Source: Fusibacter sp. 3D3 (GTDB lineage Bacteria; Bacillota; Clostridia; Peptostreptococcales; Acidaminobacteraceae). From it: a stretch of DNA of 49,982 bases. A program made the position numbers and the translations under genes. Positions 26,407 to 35,188 of this stretch are shown here, one piece after another. Under the pieces are notes generated by a model. It was given only the letters and a program-made list of their open reading frames with translations. It was not told where the DNA came from and searched no databases. The stretch spans positions 1-49,982 of the forward strand of contig NZ_BDHH01000002.1 of assembly GCF_001748365.1 (NCBI RefSeq), in the 5' to 3' direction. The number at the start of each line of letters is the position of its first letter. Position 1 is the first letter of the stretch.

Positions 26407-27666
26407 ATGTTATCTAATTCATCAAAAAATGTCGATTCACGAAATTTGATTTTATTTATCACGGGCAAAGGCGTTTCTGTTTTTGGTTCTTCTATTTACA
26501 CATTTGCGATCAGTTTATATGTCCTCAAAATCACAGGCTCTGCTTTTAATTTTGCCACGACTTTGTTACTGGGTATTCTACCCATGATACTATTCGCGCC
26601 CTTTGCAGGGATTATGACCGATCGGTTTTCTAAAAAAGCCCTTATTGTCTGCTCAGATAGTTTAAACGGCTTATTGTTTTTATCACTTTTCATCTTGAGT
26701 ATTAACAAGTCTCTATCCGTTACAGCCATCTATTTTACAACTGTTTTGCTCGCCATCTTCTCTACACTTTTTATGGTCAGTATGGAAGCTGCTAAACCAG
26801 CACTTGTTTCTCCAGAAAAACGATTGAGAATCAATGCCATTAGTAAAATAATCGATTCGCTTTCTGCTATTTTGGGGCCTATTTTAGGAGGCATTGCCTT
26901 TGCTCTATTTGATATCCGCTTCTTTATTTTAATCAATGCATTATCGTTTTTATTTTCAGCCGGCAGTGAGCTCTTTTTAAAATTCAAGCCGAGTATGCCT
27001 CTAGAGGCAAAGGCTAAAAAAGTATCTCCTTGGGTTGAGCTCAAAGAAGGCATTCAATATCTGAATGCCTCTGGAGAAATCAAAAAACTCACCAGTGTGT
27101 TTATTTTTATCAATTTCTTTCTCGGCTTCTCGATTCAAGTCCCTTTGCCTTATATCATCAATACAGTACTGATGCTCTCACCAAAATGGTTTGGCCTTAT
27201 CAACAGTGCTTTTCCTGTTGGCCTTATTACGGGATCTCTCCTTGTTGAAAAAATCATGGCCAAATTTGATTACAACAAGATCCTCATGAGCATGGTTTTA
27301 ATTATGGCCATTTGTTCTATTTTAATTGGCATACCGCTACTTTTATCGTGGCCTTCCACTGGTATTGGTGTGCTCTATGGCTTAATTATGTTCACTTTTG
27401 GCATTACCATTGCACTTATCGATATCCCCATTATGTATATCCTCCAAGATATCGTCCCAGAATACATTCTAGGTAGAATCCTAAGTTTGGTCTCTAGCCT
27501 TGTTAAGCTCTTTTTACCACTTGGTCTGATTTTATCAGGACTTTTATTACAAAGCCTATCTGCCTACGCCTTACCGATTTTGGGCGGCATCCTTGCACTC
27601 TTATACAGTTTTGGTTATCACTATTTTGTCACCATTAGAAAGCCCTGTTCGAACACCATCTCTTGA
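26407..27666 (+). CDS. MFS efflux transporter
   Basis: This 419-aa transporter has 12 predicted membrane segments and looks like the macrolide-efflux (MefA/MFS_3) branch. The loop between helices 2 and 3 reads GIMTDRFSKKALIVCSD, a variant of the MFS motif A. GGGAGGTG lies before ATG 26407. It follows the MerR-methyltransferase gene by about 100 bases with a hairpin between, so it may be controlled by that regulator rather than co-transcribed. The substrate is not known; a proton-driven drug or metabolite exporter is likely. Confidence 0.88.
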   Translation: MLSNSSKNVDSRNLILFITGKGVSVFGSSIYTFAISLYVLKITGSAFNFATTLLLGILPMILFAPFAGIMTDRFSKKALIVCSDSLNGLLFLSLFILSINKSLSVTAIYFTTVLLAIFSTLFMVSMEAAKPALVSPEKRLRINAISKIIDSLSAILGPILGGIAFALFDIRFFILINALSFLFSAGSELFLKFKPSMPLEAKAKKVSPWVELKEGIQYLNASGEIKKLTSVFIFINFFLGFSIQVPLPYIINTVLMLSPKWFGLINSAFPVGLITGSLLVEKIMAKFDYNKILMSMVLIMAICSILIGIPLLLSWPSTGIGVLYGLIMFTFGITIALIDIPIMYILQDIVPEYILGRILSLVSSLVKLFLPLGLILSGLLLQSLSAYALPILGGILALLYSFGYHYFVTIRKPCSNTIS

Positions 27667-28097
27667 TTAACCACTACTCACTTACACAAGGGCGAAAGGG
27701 TCATTATCTGGATGTATTTGGCATTGAAAACAGATTTTTGATAACCATTTAGAAAAAACACCTCTACTTATTTCAACGATGGAACGAGTGGTTGGACGAA
27801 AAATAATTTTGTCCCCCTACTACTTAAGGCAATTTTTCGGCACCCCTACAAAATTTTTATTCTCATATATTTCAACGATGAGAAGTACAGTTGAGCGGAA
27901 AAATTTGCAACAAAAAAGATACCTTCATAAACTTCCACGTTTATAAGGGCATCTGCACACCTTGGATATTAAATTTTGCACAAAATAAAATCACACAGAA
28001 GATAAGTCTGATTAATTTTGTAGCTATTGCATAGCTACTTTTTCAAAATGAATCGGCACTTTTCCGTTCTAAAAGACACGATTAATTGCAATATGAC
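27667..28097. other. intergenic stretch with a diverged 35-bp repeat
   Basis: No gene is supported here. ATTTCAACGATGGAACGAGT plus GGTTGGACGAAAAAT (27770-27804) recurs in diverged form at 27869-27904 (ATTTCAACGATGAGAAGTAC, GTTGAGCGGAAAAAT). Such sequence can be the remains of a decayed gene or element. Several T runs are present but no clear promoter. Confidence 0.35.
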
Positions 28098-28130
28098 AAA
28101 AAAGTTGCCTATTCAATAGGCAACTTTTTT
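28098..28130. terminator. bidirectional terminator after the PIN gene
   Basis: AAAAAAGTTGCCTATT and AATAGGCAACTTTTTT are perfect complements around a single C, with U6 on both strands. On the minus strand it ends the XRE-ImmA-PIN transcript. Confidence 0.8.
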
Positions 28131-28165
28131 GATGAATAGGCAACTTCTTTTGAAGATAGGCAAAC
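28116..28165 (+). repeat. three ATAGGCAAC repeats, 20-bp period
   Basis: ATAGGCAACTT begins at 28116 and 28136 and a variant ATAGGCAAACT at 28156, exactly 20 bases apart. The first copy forms the terminator arm. ATAGGCAACT occurs once more at 29976-29985, beyond the other end of the XRE-ImmA-PIN operon, so the motif borders the operon. Confidence 0.5.
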
Positions 28166-28178
28166 TCGAAACTCACTT

Positions 28179-28712
28179 TTATTTCTTTAAGCTCAAATAC
28201 TCTGTAAAACTTCCCGCACCTAACTTCCGCCGTTTAGCCAACATGGAAGCCCAAATCGTATTTCCTTCAGCTTCGGTGATAAGTCCCTTTTCCAATGCTT
28301 CAATTAAAATATCGCCAGTGGTAATATGTCTTAATCCAAGCTCCTTGACGTAAAGTGCAATATCTCTAAGATTATTACTTGCGACTACGCCATTATGAAC
28401 ACTTGCCAAGGCAATCGAAGCTGCCTCTCCTGGACCAATAATTTTATGACCTTGATCAGGTGAAGTGGTGAGTTTATGATACAAAACAAATTCATCCGTT
28501 CCCAAATCAATTGTTGCTAAGTTTGCATCCCCACTTCGAAGTAATTGATCTATTCGTTCCTTAAGTTGAGGCGTCGTAGGATGAGACAACTCATCATATG
28601 CTGCTTTCGGTATGATAATTCTACCTGGATAAAGAATTGCCAATAGATTTTGCTCTCTAACCCATAAAAAAGCCGAAATGCAGTCACTATCGAAAAAGAG
28701 CGAATCAGTCAT
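28179..28712 (-). CDS. PIN-like domain nuclease (DUF3368-like)
   Basis: This 177-aa protein carries the acidic residues of a PIN fold: FDSDCISAF near residues 7-14, YDELS near 40, GEAASIALA near 93 and SNNLRDIALY near 110. PIN proteins are Mg-dependent RNases and often toxins. Its start overlaps the ImmA gene end by 8 bases, making it the last gene of an XRE-ImmA-PIN operon. It may be an effector released when the peptidase degrades its regulator. The stop is followed by a strong terminator. Confidence 0.8.
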   Translation of the reverse strand: MTDSLFFDSDCISAFLWVREQNLLAILYPGRIIIPKAAYDELSHPTTPQLKERIDQLLRSGDANLATIDLGTDEFVLYHKLTTSPDQGHKIIGPGEAASIALASVHNGVVASNNLRDIALYVKELGLRHITTGDILIEALEKGLITEAEGNTIWASMLAKRRKLGAGSFTEYLSLKK

Positions 28713-29460
28713 TTAATTCGCCCCCTTCGAATTCTTCCCCATAGACAAGATCCGGTCTAAAGGCTGTTAATAACAACTGTTCGTATTTCCCTGTAGACAC
28801 CAAATCCTTTTCATAAAGTTCTTCTGCTTTTTCAATATAGTGACCATAAGTCTTGTATTGTTTGTTTTCAGGAAGCGGTTTATAAAGTACGTCATCATAT
28901 CCCAAATTCACAGCAGAGTTGATAACGCCATCTCTGAACTTATCGGCTTCTTCAAGTGATAATTTATGATCGCCGACTAATCTATATAACAGCGCTTGTC
29001 TACTGACGCCAAAATACTGCTCGAGCTTCACAATTTCCTTAATACCAAGTCTCCCCACTGAGTCACTTTTGAATTTCTTTATAAACGACTCTAGCGCAAC
29101 TGATGGTATAAGGAAATACGATGCAAACTGATCCGCACTCTTTTCAATGTCATTACCCCCGCCAATTTTCTTTGCACATACAACGGAGTGTTCACTGTCA
29201 TCAAAATATAAATGGTATAACTCATGCGCCAGAGAAAATCTTTGTCTTCCAATAGACATGGCTGAATTAATAGCAATTACAGGATAGCCATCATTTTTGA
29301 TACACATCCCACTAATTCTTTCACCCATTGGATAATAAACCAGCGTCAGTTTAGGAACTGTATGCGCCAACGAAAAAATATCAATCGAAGATTCTAAGTC
29401 TTCACCAAGTTCCCGTCTTAAAGACTGAGCTTTTGTATTAATATCTAACTTATCTACCAT
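28705..29460 (-). CDS. ImmA/IrrE family metallopeptidase
   Basis: This 251-aa protein has the zinc-peptidase motif HELYH at residues 79-83 within RFSLAHELYHLYF, typical of ImmA/IrrE (COG2856). Such peptidases cleave XRE-type repressors encoded beside them. I prefer ATG 29460 (MVDKLD), which has AGGTGA upstream and overlaps the XRE stop; a GTG at 29469 is the alternative. The region around residues 95-160 (DQFASYFLIP, KEIVKLEQYFGVSRQALLYRL) is the family's C-terminal helix bundle. The last 70 residues are unrecognised. Confidence 0.9.
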   Translation of the reverse strand: MVDKLDINTKAQSLRRELGEDLESSIDIFSLAHTVPKLTLVYYPMGERISGMCIKNDGYPVIAINSAMSIGRQRFSLAHELYHLYFDDSEHSVVCAKKIGGGNDIEKSADQFASYFLIPSVALESFIKKFKSDSVGRLGIKEIVKLEQYFGVSRQALLYRLVGDHKLSLEEADKFRDGVINSAVNLGYDDVLYKPLPENKQYKTYGHYIEKAEELYEKDLVSTGKYEQLLLTAFRPDLVYGEEFEGGELND

Positions 29461-29800
29461 CGCGATCACCTAACAGTTCAGTCATAAAATTTAAGTTTAA
29501 AGTGATTCTATTTATGGCGCTGATCATTTCCAAATCATCCTCGTTAATTTCACTTGCTCTCAAAGCCACTGTAATGCGCTTCTCTGGAAGGGAATCCGCA
29601 TAAAAACTATCAGGTGTAATGCCAAAAAGCGAAGACAGCCTATCCAGCATATCCGATGTGATGACACGTTCATTTTTTTCGATTTTCGATATGAGACTCT
29701 GATCTACCTTCAAGTATTTCGCAAGGTTCATTTGCGTGAAGCCACTTTGCTCTCTTAATGCTTTTATAGTTTCTCCAATAGGATTTAATGTATTGTTCAT
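29450..29800 (-). CDS. XRE family HTH regulator
   Basis: This 116-aa protein has a Cro/CI helix-turn-helix at about residues 10-65 (IKALREQSGFTQMNLAKYLKVDQSLISKIEKNER). AGGAGGTG precedes ATG 29800. It starts an operon with the overlapping ImmA and PIN genes and probably represses its own promoter, where inverted TGTCATA/TATGACA half-sites are visible. The C-terminal 40 residues may be the part cut by the ImmA peptidase. Confidence 0.9.
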   Translation of the reverse strand: MNNTLNPIGETIKALREQSGFTQMNLAKYLKVDQSLISKIEKNERVITSDMLDRLSSLFGITPDSFYADSLPEKRITVALRASEINEDDLEMISAINRITLNLNFMTELLGDRDGR

Positions 29801-29823
29801 AGTGACACCTCCTCATACGTTAA

Positions 29824-29878
29824 TTATACACCTGTTATGTCATATTATCAAACACTTATTAAATATATATTATGACAA
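29824..29878 (-). promoter_or_regulatory. promoter and likely operator of the XRE-ImmA-PIN operon
   Basis: Minus-strand TTGATA (29847-29852), a 17-base spacer and TATAAT (29824-29829). TGTCATA at 29839-29845, inside the spacer, and TATGACA at 29872-29878, upstream of the -35, are perfect inverted half-sites whose centres are 33 bp apart. This is a plausible autorepression site. Confidence 0.6.
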
Positions 29879-29891
29879 AATGTGCATATAG

Positions 29892-29941
29892 AAAGAGTCC
29901 TTTTTACACTTTAAAACCTAACATCATAAAAAGAACCCTTT
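29892..29941 (-). terminator. terminator downstream of the deaminase-like gene
   Basis: Minus-strand AAAGGGTTCTTTTTA (29927-29941) and TAAAAAGGACTCTTT (29892-29906) pair over 15 positions with two G-U wobbles. The pairing is worse on the plus strand, which fixes the direction. The rest of 29942-30119 shows only one ATAGGCAACT copy. Confidence 0.5.
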
Positions 29942-30119
29942 AATATAAACATCTATTTACTTAATAGTCAAAAGTATAGGCAACTGCGAATCTAATCATT
30001 AAAATAATAAAAATCAATTTTCTTAATTTGAACAAGTCCACATGGAGTCCTGTACCTTCATGTTACTAACGGCTAATTGAAACACGACTAAATCAAATAA
30101 CTCATTATTATTTAAACAA

Positions 30120-30758
30120 TCATAATTTTTCATGCACCGAATATATCTGTTTTACTATATAGCACTTAAGTTCATTACTTCTTCCAGAGTTAACCCAACT
30201 ACTGAAATTTATATCCAAAGCACTTATACTTATTTCACATGAGTTACTGATTAATCCTGGTCTGCATTTTTCACAGGGAGCCCATCTAATATAAAAATGT
30301 TTATTATTGTTATTCTTGATAAAGGATAACATTTTTCTTTCGCAACAGGCGTAAGTATTACCAATACTTCCTTTCTGACTGTCCCAGTTCACAATTTCAC
30401 CATCATCATCTAATTTAATTGCCGAAGGAATGTACTCAACGCTTAAAATATCATTTAAAAACTTAGTATATCTCTCAGTATCGCCAGATAAGTAAGCCCA
30501 ATTAAAGTCATAATGATGATTCCGAACATCTTCTATCGGAATTGAACGTGTTGTATTTAAAGCAAATCCAACTAAAGTGCTTATTATTAAATCATATATA
30601 TTACCTATTTTAGGTTTATACGGACTTTTGTAAAAGAAGAAAATTGCTTTTGAAGCATTAAAAACTAAAATAATAATTAGCACATAGTAAATATTGAAAA
30701 CAAAATGGAAATAGCTCATCAATTCAGTGAATTTGTTATAGTCAATAGACATATCCAA
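30120..30758 (-). CDS. membrane-anchored protein with deaminase-like zinc motif
   Basis: This 212-aa protein has a hydrophobic segment at residues 16-42 and a weaker one near 52-68. The cytoplasmic part contains TYACCERKMLSFI with C138-x-E140 and, 21 residues on, WAPCEKCRPG with C162-x2-C165. Cys/His-x-Glu plus PCxxC is the zinc and catalytic signature of the cytidine-deaminase fold, also used by several bacterial toxin and nucleic-acid deaminases. Spacing and predicted helix placement fit. TTG 30758 has AAAGGA at better spacing than ATG 30752. It stands alone between XRE-ImmA-PIN and AbiE, suggesting a defence or toxin role. Family assignment is inference. Confidence 0.65.
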   Translation of the reverse strand: MDMSIDYNKFTELMSYFHFVFNIYYVLIIILVFNASKAIFFFYKSPYKPKIGNIYDLIISTLVGFALNTTRSIPIEDVRNHHYDFNWAYLSGDTERYTKFLNDILSVEYIPSAIKLDDDGEIVNWDSQKGSIGNTYACCERKMLSFIKNNNNKHFYIRWAPCEKCRPGLISNSCEISISALDINFSSWVNSGRSNELKCYIVKQIYSVHEKL

Positions 30759-30866
30759 TTAACATCCTTTCCATTGTAAGTTCAAGTTTGAACATTTCAT
30801 AAATCTTCATGGTGGTACTCAAAACACCTTAGGATGAGCCCACTCGTGGCTCCCTAGCTTTGATAT

Positions 30867-31709
30867 TTATTCATCTATTATTGAGTCCCATACTTTTCTA
30901 ACAACTGGAATAATGCTGATCCATTCTATATCCTTAGCATAACTGAACGAATTCTGATACCTCATCCATAAACCCGCCATATCTTTATCATTTTCTATCT
31001 GATCAAAAACAATAAATGCCTTTTTAAGCTCTTCAGCAGTTCCTCTACGTTCTGAGGTCATCTTAACAGCTTCTTTTAAAAGCGAATAACTAAAATGGTC
31101 TGTAAATACATTTATAAGTATGAATAGATCATAAAAATCTCTCATTCTAGTATTAACAATACCCCTTGTGATAATCGTTTCTAATTTTTCTGCTAAAACT
31201 GTTTCCAGATTATATGCCAATACATCAATCATTCTATTCTCTATCATCAACTTATATGAATAGATAATCTCTCTGGGTGTAATTTTATCTCCTGTCGTTA
31301 TATCTACTTTTAACGGAATTTTAGCCGTTCCCATAGTAGCTACTAAAGAAACTCTCAGCCCTGGATAATCAGCTTCTTCGCGAATTTCTTCAATATCTTT
31401 AAGAGTCATAAAAACATTATCTTCGAGATTAATCTGAATTATTTCTTGAAAAATTCTAGCAATTGTTTCTTTTTCGAGAGGCATTCCTTTAACTGTTGTG
31501 TCCATATCAATAGTTGCCCTAAGATCCACACCTACCATTGCTGCTACTAACATGCCGCCTTTAAGTATAAAATTATCTTTGAAATTTGAATGAGATATCC
31601 TCTCTAACAGGCGTTCCAACATGTAATTTCGCATTAATATTTGAGGATTGATAGCATTTTTTTTAGATAAATTTCGAATTTGTGCTTTTAATTGAGTGGC
31701 ACTCTTCAA
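30867..31709 (-). CDS. abiEii: AbiEii-type nucleotidyltransferase toxin
   Basis: This 280-aa toxin belongs to the type IV AbiE toxin-antitoxin system. It has the DNA polymerase beta-like nucleotidyltransferase motif LKGGMLVAA near residues 49-57 followed by TIDMDTTV (D68, D70), and LAEKLETIITR plus MRDFYDLFILIN near 165-190. Characterised relatives modify tRNA or bind GTP and stop growth during phage infection. It overlaps the antitoxin gene by four bases (ATGA type). No terminator with a good U tract was found in 30759-30866, only a GAGCC/GGCTC hairpin. Confidence 0.92.
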   Translation of the reverse strand: MKSATQLKAQIRNLSKKNAINPQILMRNYMLERLLERISHSNFKDNFILKGGMLVAAMVGVDLRATIDMDTTVKGMPLEKETIARIFQEIIQINLEDNVFMTLKDIEEIREEADYPGLRVSLVATMGTAKIPLKVDITTGDKITPREIIYSYKLMIENRMIDVLAYNLETVLAEKLETIITRGIVNTRMRDFYDLFILINVFTDHFSYSLLKEAVKMTSERRGTAEELKKAFIVFDQIENDKDMAGLWMRYQNSFSYAKDIEWISIIPVVRKVWDSIIDE

Positions 31710-32299
31710 AGTAGCACCTCCATATATTGTTTTAATAATTTCATGATGCCAAACTTCTCACCATAGATCATCAGATTTGAAATACTCTTATCATTTCTGT
31801 TTGAATATTTTTTTAAGGCATCAGTCATAATACCAACGTCTACTTGACTTCTGCTTCTCACAATATCACAGATTGTCCTTTCTAAATCATAGGTTTTTAT
31901 CATGCGTCCAAACTGCGTTTCACTTTCAATAAGGCCGAGGCCGTATAACTCGCTTTTAACTGAAAAAACCTTAGTACCTGCTTCTCGTAGATTTGTCCCA
32001 TTGTACCCTGCAGGAATCGTTACTGTAAAGTGAATTGGATCTCTATCGGTCAGTTCATGAAGAAATAATGCAGTCTCATGAGAAAATACGACTCGAGTAT
32101 TTCTTGCCTGCAAACAATACATTTCATCTTCAAACGCTTCCACTGTTAAATAAATACCTTGAGCTACACGCTCTAATTTCCCCTCTTTGACAAAGAGAGA
32201 TAGATACTGCCTCGGAATACCAGCTTGATCAGCCATCTTTGTCAGAACGAGACCATTGTTCTCAGTAATTAGTTGTTCCAATTTCGTTTTATAGTCCAT
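31706..32299 (-). CDS. abiEi: AbiEi-type antitoxin and autoregulator
   Basis: This 197-aa protein has an N-terminal winged helix (residues 5-55: LTKMADQAGIPRQYLSLFVKEGKLERVAQGIY) and the AbiEi C-terminal domain (VVFSHETALFLHEL, FTVTIPAGYN, TYDLERTICDIVR). Antitoxins of this class bind inverted repeats in their own promoter and neutralise the nucleotidyltransferase without direct binding. Such a repeat lies just upstream (32314-32359). ATG 32299 has AAAGGA about 11 bases upstream. Confidence 0.93.
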   Translation of the reverse strand: MDYKTKLEQLITENNGLVLTKMADQAGIPRQYLSLFVKEGKLERVAQGIYLTVEAFEDEMYCLQARNTRVVFSHETALFLHELTDRDPIHFTVTIPAGYNGTNLREAGTKVFSVKSELYGLGLIESETQFGRMIKTYDLERTICDIVRSRSQVDVGIMTDALKKYSNRNDKSISNLMIYGEKFGIMKLLKQYMEVLL

Positions 32300-32313
32300 G
32301 CAATCACTGTCCT

Positions 32314-32359
32314 TTTACATTTATGCTCTTATTGTATTCCAAGAGAGCATAAATGTAAA
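32314..32359 (-). promoter_or_regulatory. abiE promoter with perfect 16-bp inverted repeat operator
   Basis: TTTACATTTATGCTCT (32314-32329) and its exact complement (32344-32359) are separated by 14 bases. On the minus strand the -35 TTTACA (32354-32359) lies in one arm and the -10 TACAAT (32331-32336) in the loop, with a 17-base spacer. Binding of AbiEi to both arms would block the promoter. Confidence 0.75.
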
Positions 32360-32744
32360 TCTGTATAAAACAAATGACCCAGTCGATTTGCACAACTGAG
32401 CCACTAATATTGTCATTCCACAATTTGTATAAACTTACCTACACACTCGCTGTGTTGATTCCTACCCTTACGAGCAAATGATCAATAATACGTTTATTCT
32501 TAACTTCATTGCTATCTTGCGAAAAGTCAAAAAACCTCTCGGATATTTAAAATTCAAACATTACAAGGAGTCTATCCGGCGTAGTCCCACTACGCACGCC
32601 ACGTGCCTTGAGTAAACAAAAATGATGTCGTGAAGACTCAAAGGTTATATGACGGAGGGGGCGTTGCCACAAATTAATATTACAATATTAACAATTTGCG
32701 CAGAGCTTCTATAGTTACTTCAAATGTAGCATTTTGGGCATAAG
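32360..32744. other. intergenic stretch, no gene seen
   Basis: No frame with a ribosome site was found. A short perfect hairpin GCGTAGT-CCC-ACTACGC lies at 32579-32595, nested within wider CAAGG/CCTTG pairing, so a structured RNA or an element end is possible. It may mark the boundary of the accessory stretch. Confidence 0.3.
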
Positions 32745-32795
32745 AAAAAGGCGTCTTTAATGTTGAGAAAACAAGCTCAGACACTTAAGACACCT
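32745..32795 (-). terminator. terminator of the chemotaxis receptor gene
   Basis: Minus-strand AGGTGTCTTA (32786-32795) pairs with TAAAGACGCCT (32749-32759), followed by five U residues. Confidence 0.6.
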
Positions 32796-32817
32796 CTTAT
32801 GATGATCCTTATTTAGG

Positions 32818-34536
32818 TTACACTTTAAATTTGGAAATTTCACTTTCAAGATTTTTTGCACTTTCATTTGTTTTTAAGATAAGTTTGACAACCTCTGTGG
32901 ATTTATTCGTGACACCTGAGGCCTTAATAGCAATATCGGATGTCCCTTGTGCACCCTCTGTGGCGGATCTCGCAACCCCATCAATCGCCCTCAAAATTTC
33001 TGTGATAGAAGCTAAAAGTTCTTCTGAGGTTGAACTAAAATCCGTTACCAAATCGTCTACATAAATGGCATCATCGTTGTATTGATCCGCCACACTTAAG
33101 ATCATTTTATAATCCTCGTTGACATCTTTGATCACGTATTCAAGTAGATTATTCGAATTGCCTGTCAAATCACTCACCGCTTCATTTACCTTTAAAGTAA
33201 TGCGCTGAATTTCTACCACTGTATTTTTTGATTGTTCTGCCAATTTTCGGATCTCATCGGCAACCACCGCAAAACCTCTTCCCGCTTCACCTGCTCTGGC
33301 CGCTTCTATCGCTGCATTGAGTGCCAATAAATTGGTCTGTGAAGTGATGTCCATAATAGCTTCGCTAAGCACATCAATTTGAGAGACCACTTTTGAAGAT
33401 TCAATCGACGTTTCCAATTTTGCTTTTACACGGTCTAAAACAGTCTTTGCTTTCGTTTGTGCTTCGAGGACAATAGTCTTTGTCGATTGCGCCCTGTTGC
33501 TGATTTCATTGGCTTTGATTGCACCTTCTTGTGCTTTGTCCGCGATGGCTGAAACAGCTCTTTCCATTTCTTGAGAAGTTGCCGACATCTCTTCTGAGGC
33601 AGCAGCAGTCTCTTCCATACCTGCAGCAAGCTCTTGAGTGGTTGCAGATACATCTTCAATATCGCTGTTGAGATCAGCCACTCTGCTGTTAACTTCTCTA
33701 ACAATCTGCTCAATACTTACGGATTCTATGCTTACTTTCCCGATTAGGGCCTTGATGGCACCTTGCATCTCATCGATACCTTTTGACAGCGTTCCCATCT
33801 CATCTTTTCGATTTAATAGATCTCTTGAAATTTCGATTGAGAAATCCCCAGAGGCGACTTGTGATAATTGAGCAACTGCCAATTTTAATGGTCCTGTAAT
33901 ATCAAGTGATATCACTGCTGTTAACACAATACTTAAAACCAATGAAAAAATAATGATCCCTACAAATAAGTTTAAAGTGCTATGATATCCCACGATATTT
34001 TCTTCATGAACATTTTCAGCATCCATTTGTTGATCATCCGCTAACTTCACTAAGCTGTTTTGAATTTCCTCTCCTAGTCCCTCGGCCTCACTGTACTTTT
34101 TCAGTGCCATCTCCTGATTCCCAGAGAGTGCATAGTCAAGCGCTTCATCTCGCAAGGGTCTATAGATCGCCAACTTAGCTTCCAGTTCACCAAAAAGATT
34201 ACCTTCAGCTTCATCTAGCCCAATAGCCTTTACCTTTTGTATATCGGTATTGAAGAGTTCTTTTCTCTGCTTAATATCATCTAACCTTGCATTTATTTTT
34301 TCTTTCTCATTTACATTTAGAAAAATATAGTAGATATCTGCTTCTATGGCCCTCTGTTGAGCTCGACTGTCATTAATCAGCTGCGTTTTCGTAAGGTTGA
34401 TATCGAAAAGTGACTTAAGGTTGTCATTGGTTTTCGTCAAACTCAAATAAGCAACACCTGCAACTAACAACAATAAAATTATCAGAGCACTGCTCAGAAG
34501 AATAATTTTAAGCCTAACCTTCAATCGTTTTAGCAT
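32818..34536 (-). CDS. methyl-accepting chemotaxis protein
   Basis: This 572-aa receptor has membrane helices at about residues 10-33 and 188-212 flanking a four-helix-bundle ligand domain, then a HAMP domain (about 213-265) and a long methyl-accepting coiled coil. The conserved hairpin tip that binds CheA/CheW reads [21 protein letters not shown] chose ATG 34536 ([10 protein letters not shown]) because GGAG lies about 10 bases upstream and the membrane anchor begins there. It is monocistronic. The ligand is unknown. No C-terminal CheR-tether pentapeptide is present. Confidence 0.93.
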   Translation of the reverse strand: MLKRLKVRLKIILLSSALIILLLLVAGVAYLSLTKTNDNLKSLFDINLTKTQLINDSRAQQRAIEADIYYIFLNVNEKEKINARLDDIKQRKELFNTDIQKVKAIGLDEAEGNLFGELEAKLAIYRPLRDEALDYALSGNQEMALKKYSEAEGLGEEIQNSLVKLADDQQMDAENVHEENIVGYHSTLNLFVGIIIFSLVLSIVLTAVISLDITGPLKLAVAQLSQVASGDFSIEISRDLLNRKDEMGTLSKGIDEMQGAIKALIGKVSIESVSIEQIVREVNSRVADLNSDIEDVSATTQELAAGMEETAAASEEMSATSQEMERAVSAIADKAQEGAIKANEISNRAQSTKTIVLEAQTKAKTVLDRVKAKLETSIESSKVVSQIDVLSEAIMDITSQTNLLALNAAIEAARAGEAGRGFAVVADEIRKLAEQSKNTVVEIQRITLKVNEAVSDLTGNSNNLLEYVIKDVNEDYKMILSVADQYNDDAIYVDDLVTDFSSTSEELLASITEILRAIDGVARSATEGAQGTSDIAIKASGVTNKSTEVVKLILKTNESAKNLESEISKFKV

Positions 34537-34706
34537 GTCTTCACGCTCCAATCTAATATTTGATAATAGGGTAAGAGTGTCAAATACCAGTTTTGCCCAA
34601 ACCCTCCAACTACATATTCCATTTATACGCAACTAATTGAATCTCAAACGCTCATTTTCTATGAATCCTAATTTTATAAATTTGCAGACTTTATCAGCAT
34701 TTTCGT

Positions 34707-34927
34707 CTATACCGTTTGCTGCAACATTTCATTTGCTTTAAATCGGACAGCAATTCTATTTTCATCAGATAAGTAAGAGAGATACGATTTTATCGTACTC
34801 CCCACAAGCACGTATTGATTGATATCCATGGTACTTACACCTACGTTTTCAACGGATATTAAATTCCAATATCGACCTTCTTCCTTATAGATCTTAGTGA
34901 TTTGATTAACCAAAAAAGCACTTTCAT
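34707..34927 (-). pseudogene. fragment of an unidentified protein beside a decayed response regulator
   Basis: An ATG at 34927 begins MKVLF and reaches a T6 run; adding one T joins it to a 68-codon frame (VNQITKIYKEEGRYWNLISVENVGVS... ANEMLQQTV, ending at 34707). As it stands the only intact frame begins with TTG 34913. It directly follows the response-regulator remnant on the same strand, where a sensor-kinase gene would be expected, so it could be what is left of one, but no kinase motif survives. Confidence 0.4.
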
Positions 34928-34940
34928 GTTACACATCTCA

Positions 34941-35137
34941 TTACTTAAATTTGTACCCAAATCCATGTACTGTTGTGAAGTCCAATAAGACTAAATCGAT
35001 CTTTTGGTTTTCGATGATCTTACGTGCTTCAATCCCAATTAGATCAACAAATGTATAAAAACTGTGACTTTCAAGATACACAGATAGTGCATCTGCAATG
35101 TTTTTTCATCCTCCACAATTAAAATATTAGGCATCAT
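34941..35137 (-). pseudogene. OmpR-family response regulator, frameshifted and internally deleted
   Basis: The start reads MPNILIVEDE with GTGGAGG inside. After a one-base shift in an A6 run it continues IADALSVYLESHSFY... IDLVLLDF, a receiver domain up to the phosphorylated strand. It then jumps straight to TTVHGFGYKFK and a stop, which is the typical last strand of an OmpR winged helix. About 150 residues between are missing. This is a clear two-lesion relic. The 34928-35188 stretch holds nothing else recognisable. Confidence 0.75.
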
Positions 35138-35188
35138 CGTTTCCTTTGTCGGTCATTTTAATTTTTTTTTTAAGGTTCAATTTTTCTA

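Noticed and set aside
26730-27053. 107-codon minus-strand frame
   Set aside because: Antisense to the MFS gene; no start signals.
28098-28165. Short spaced repeats considered as a CRISPR array
   Set aside because: Repeat core is about 10 bases, the period is 20 bp, there are only three copies and no cas genes.
32579-32595. Hairpin GCGTAGT-CCC-ACTACGC considered as a transposon end
   Set aside because: Only 7 bp, with no partner repeat or transposase seen.
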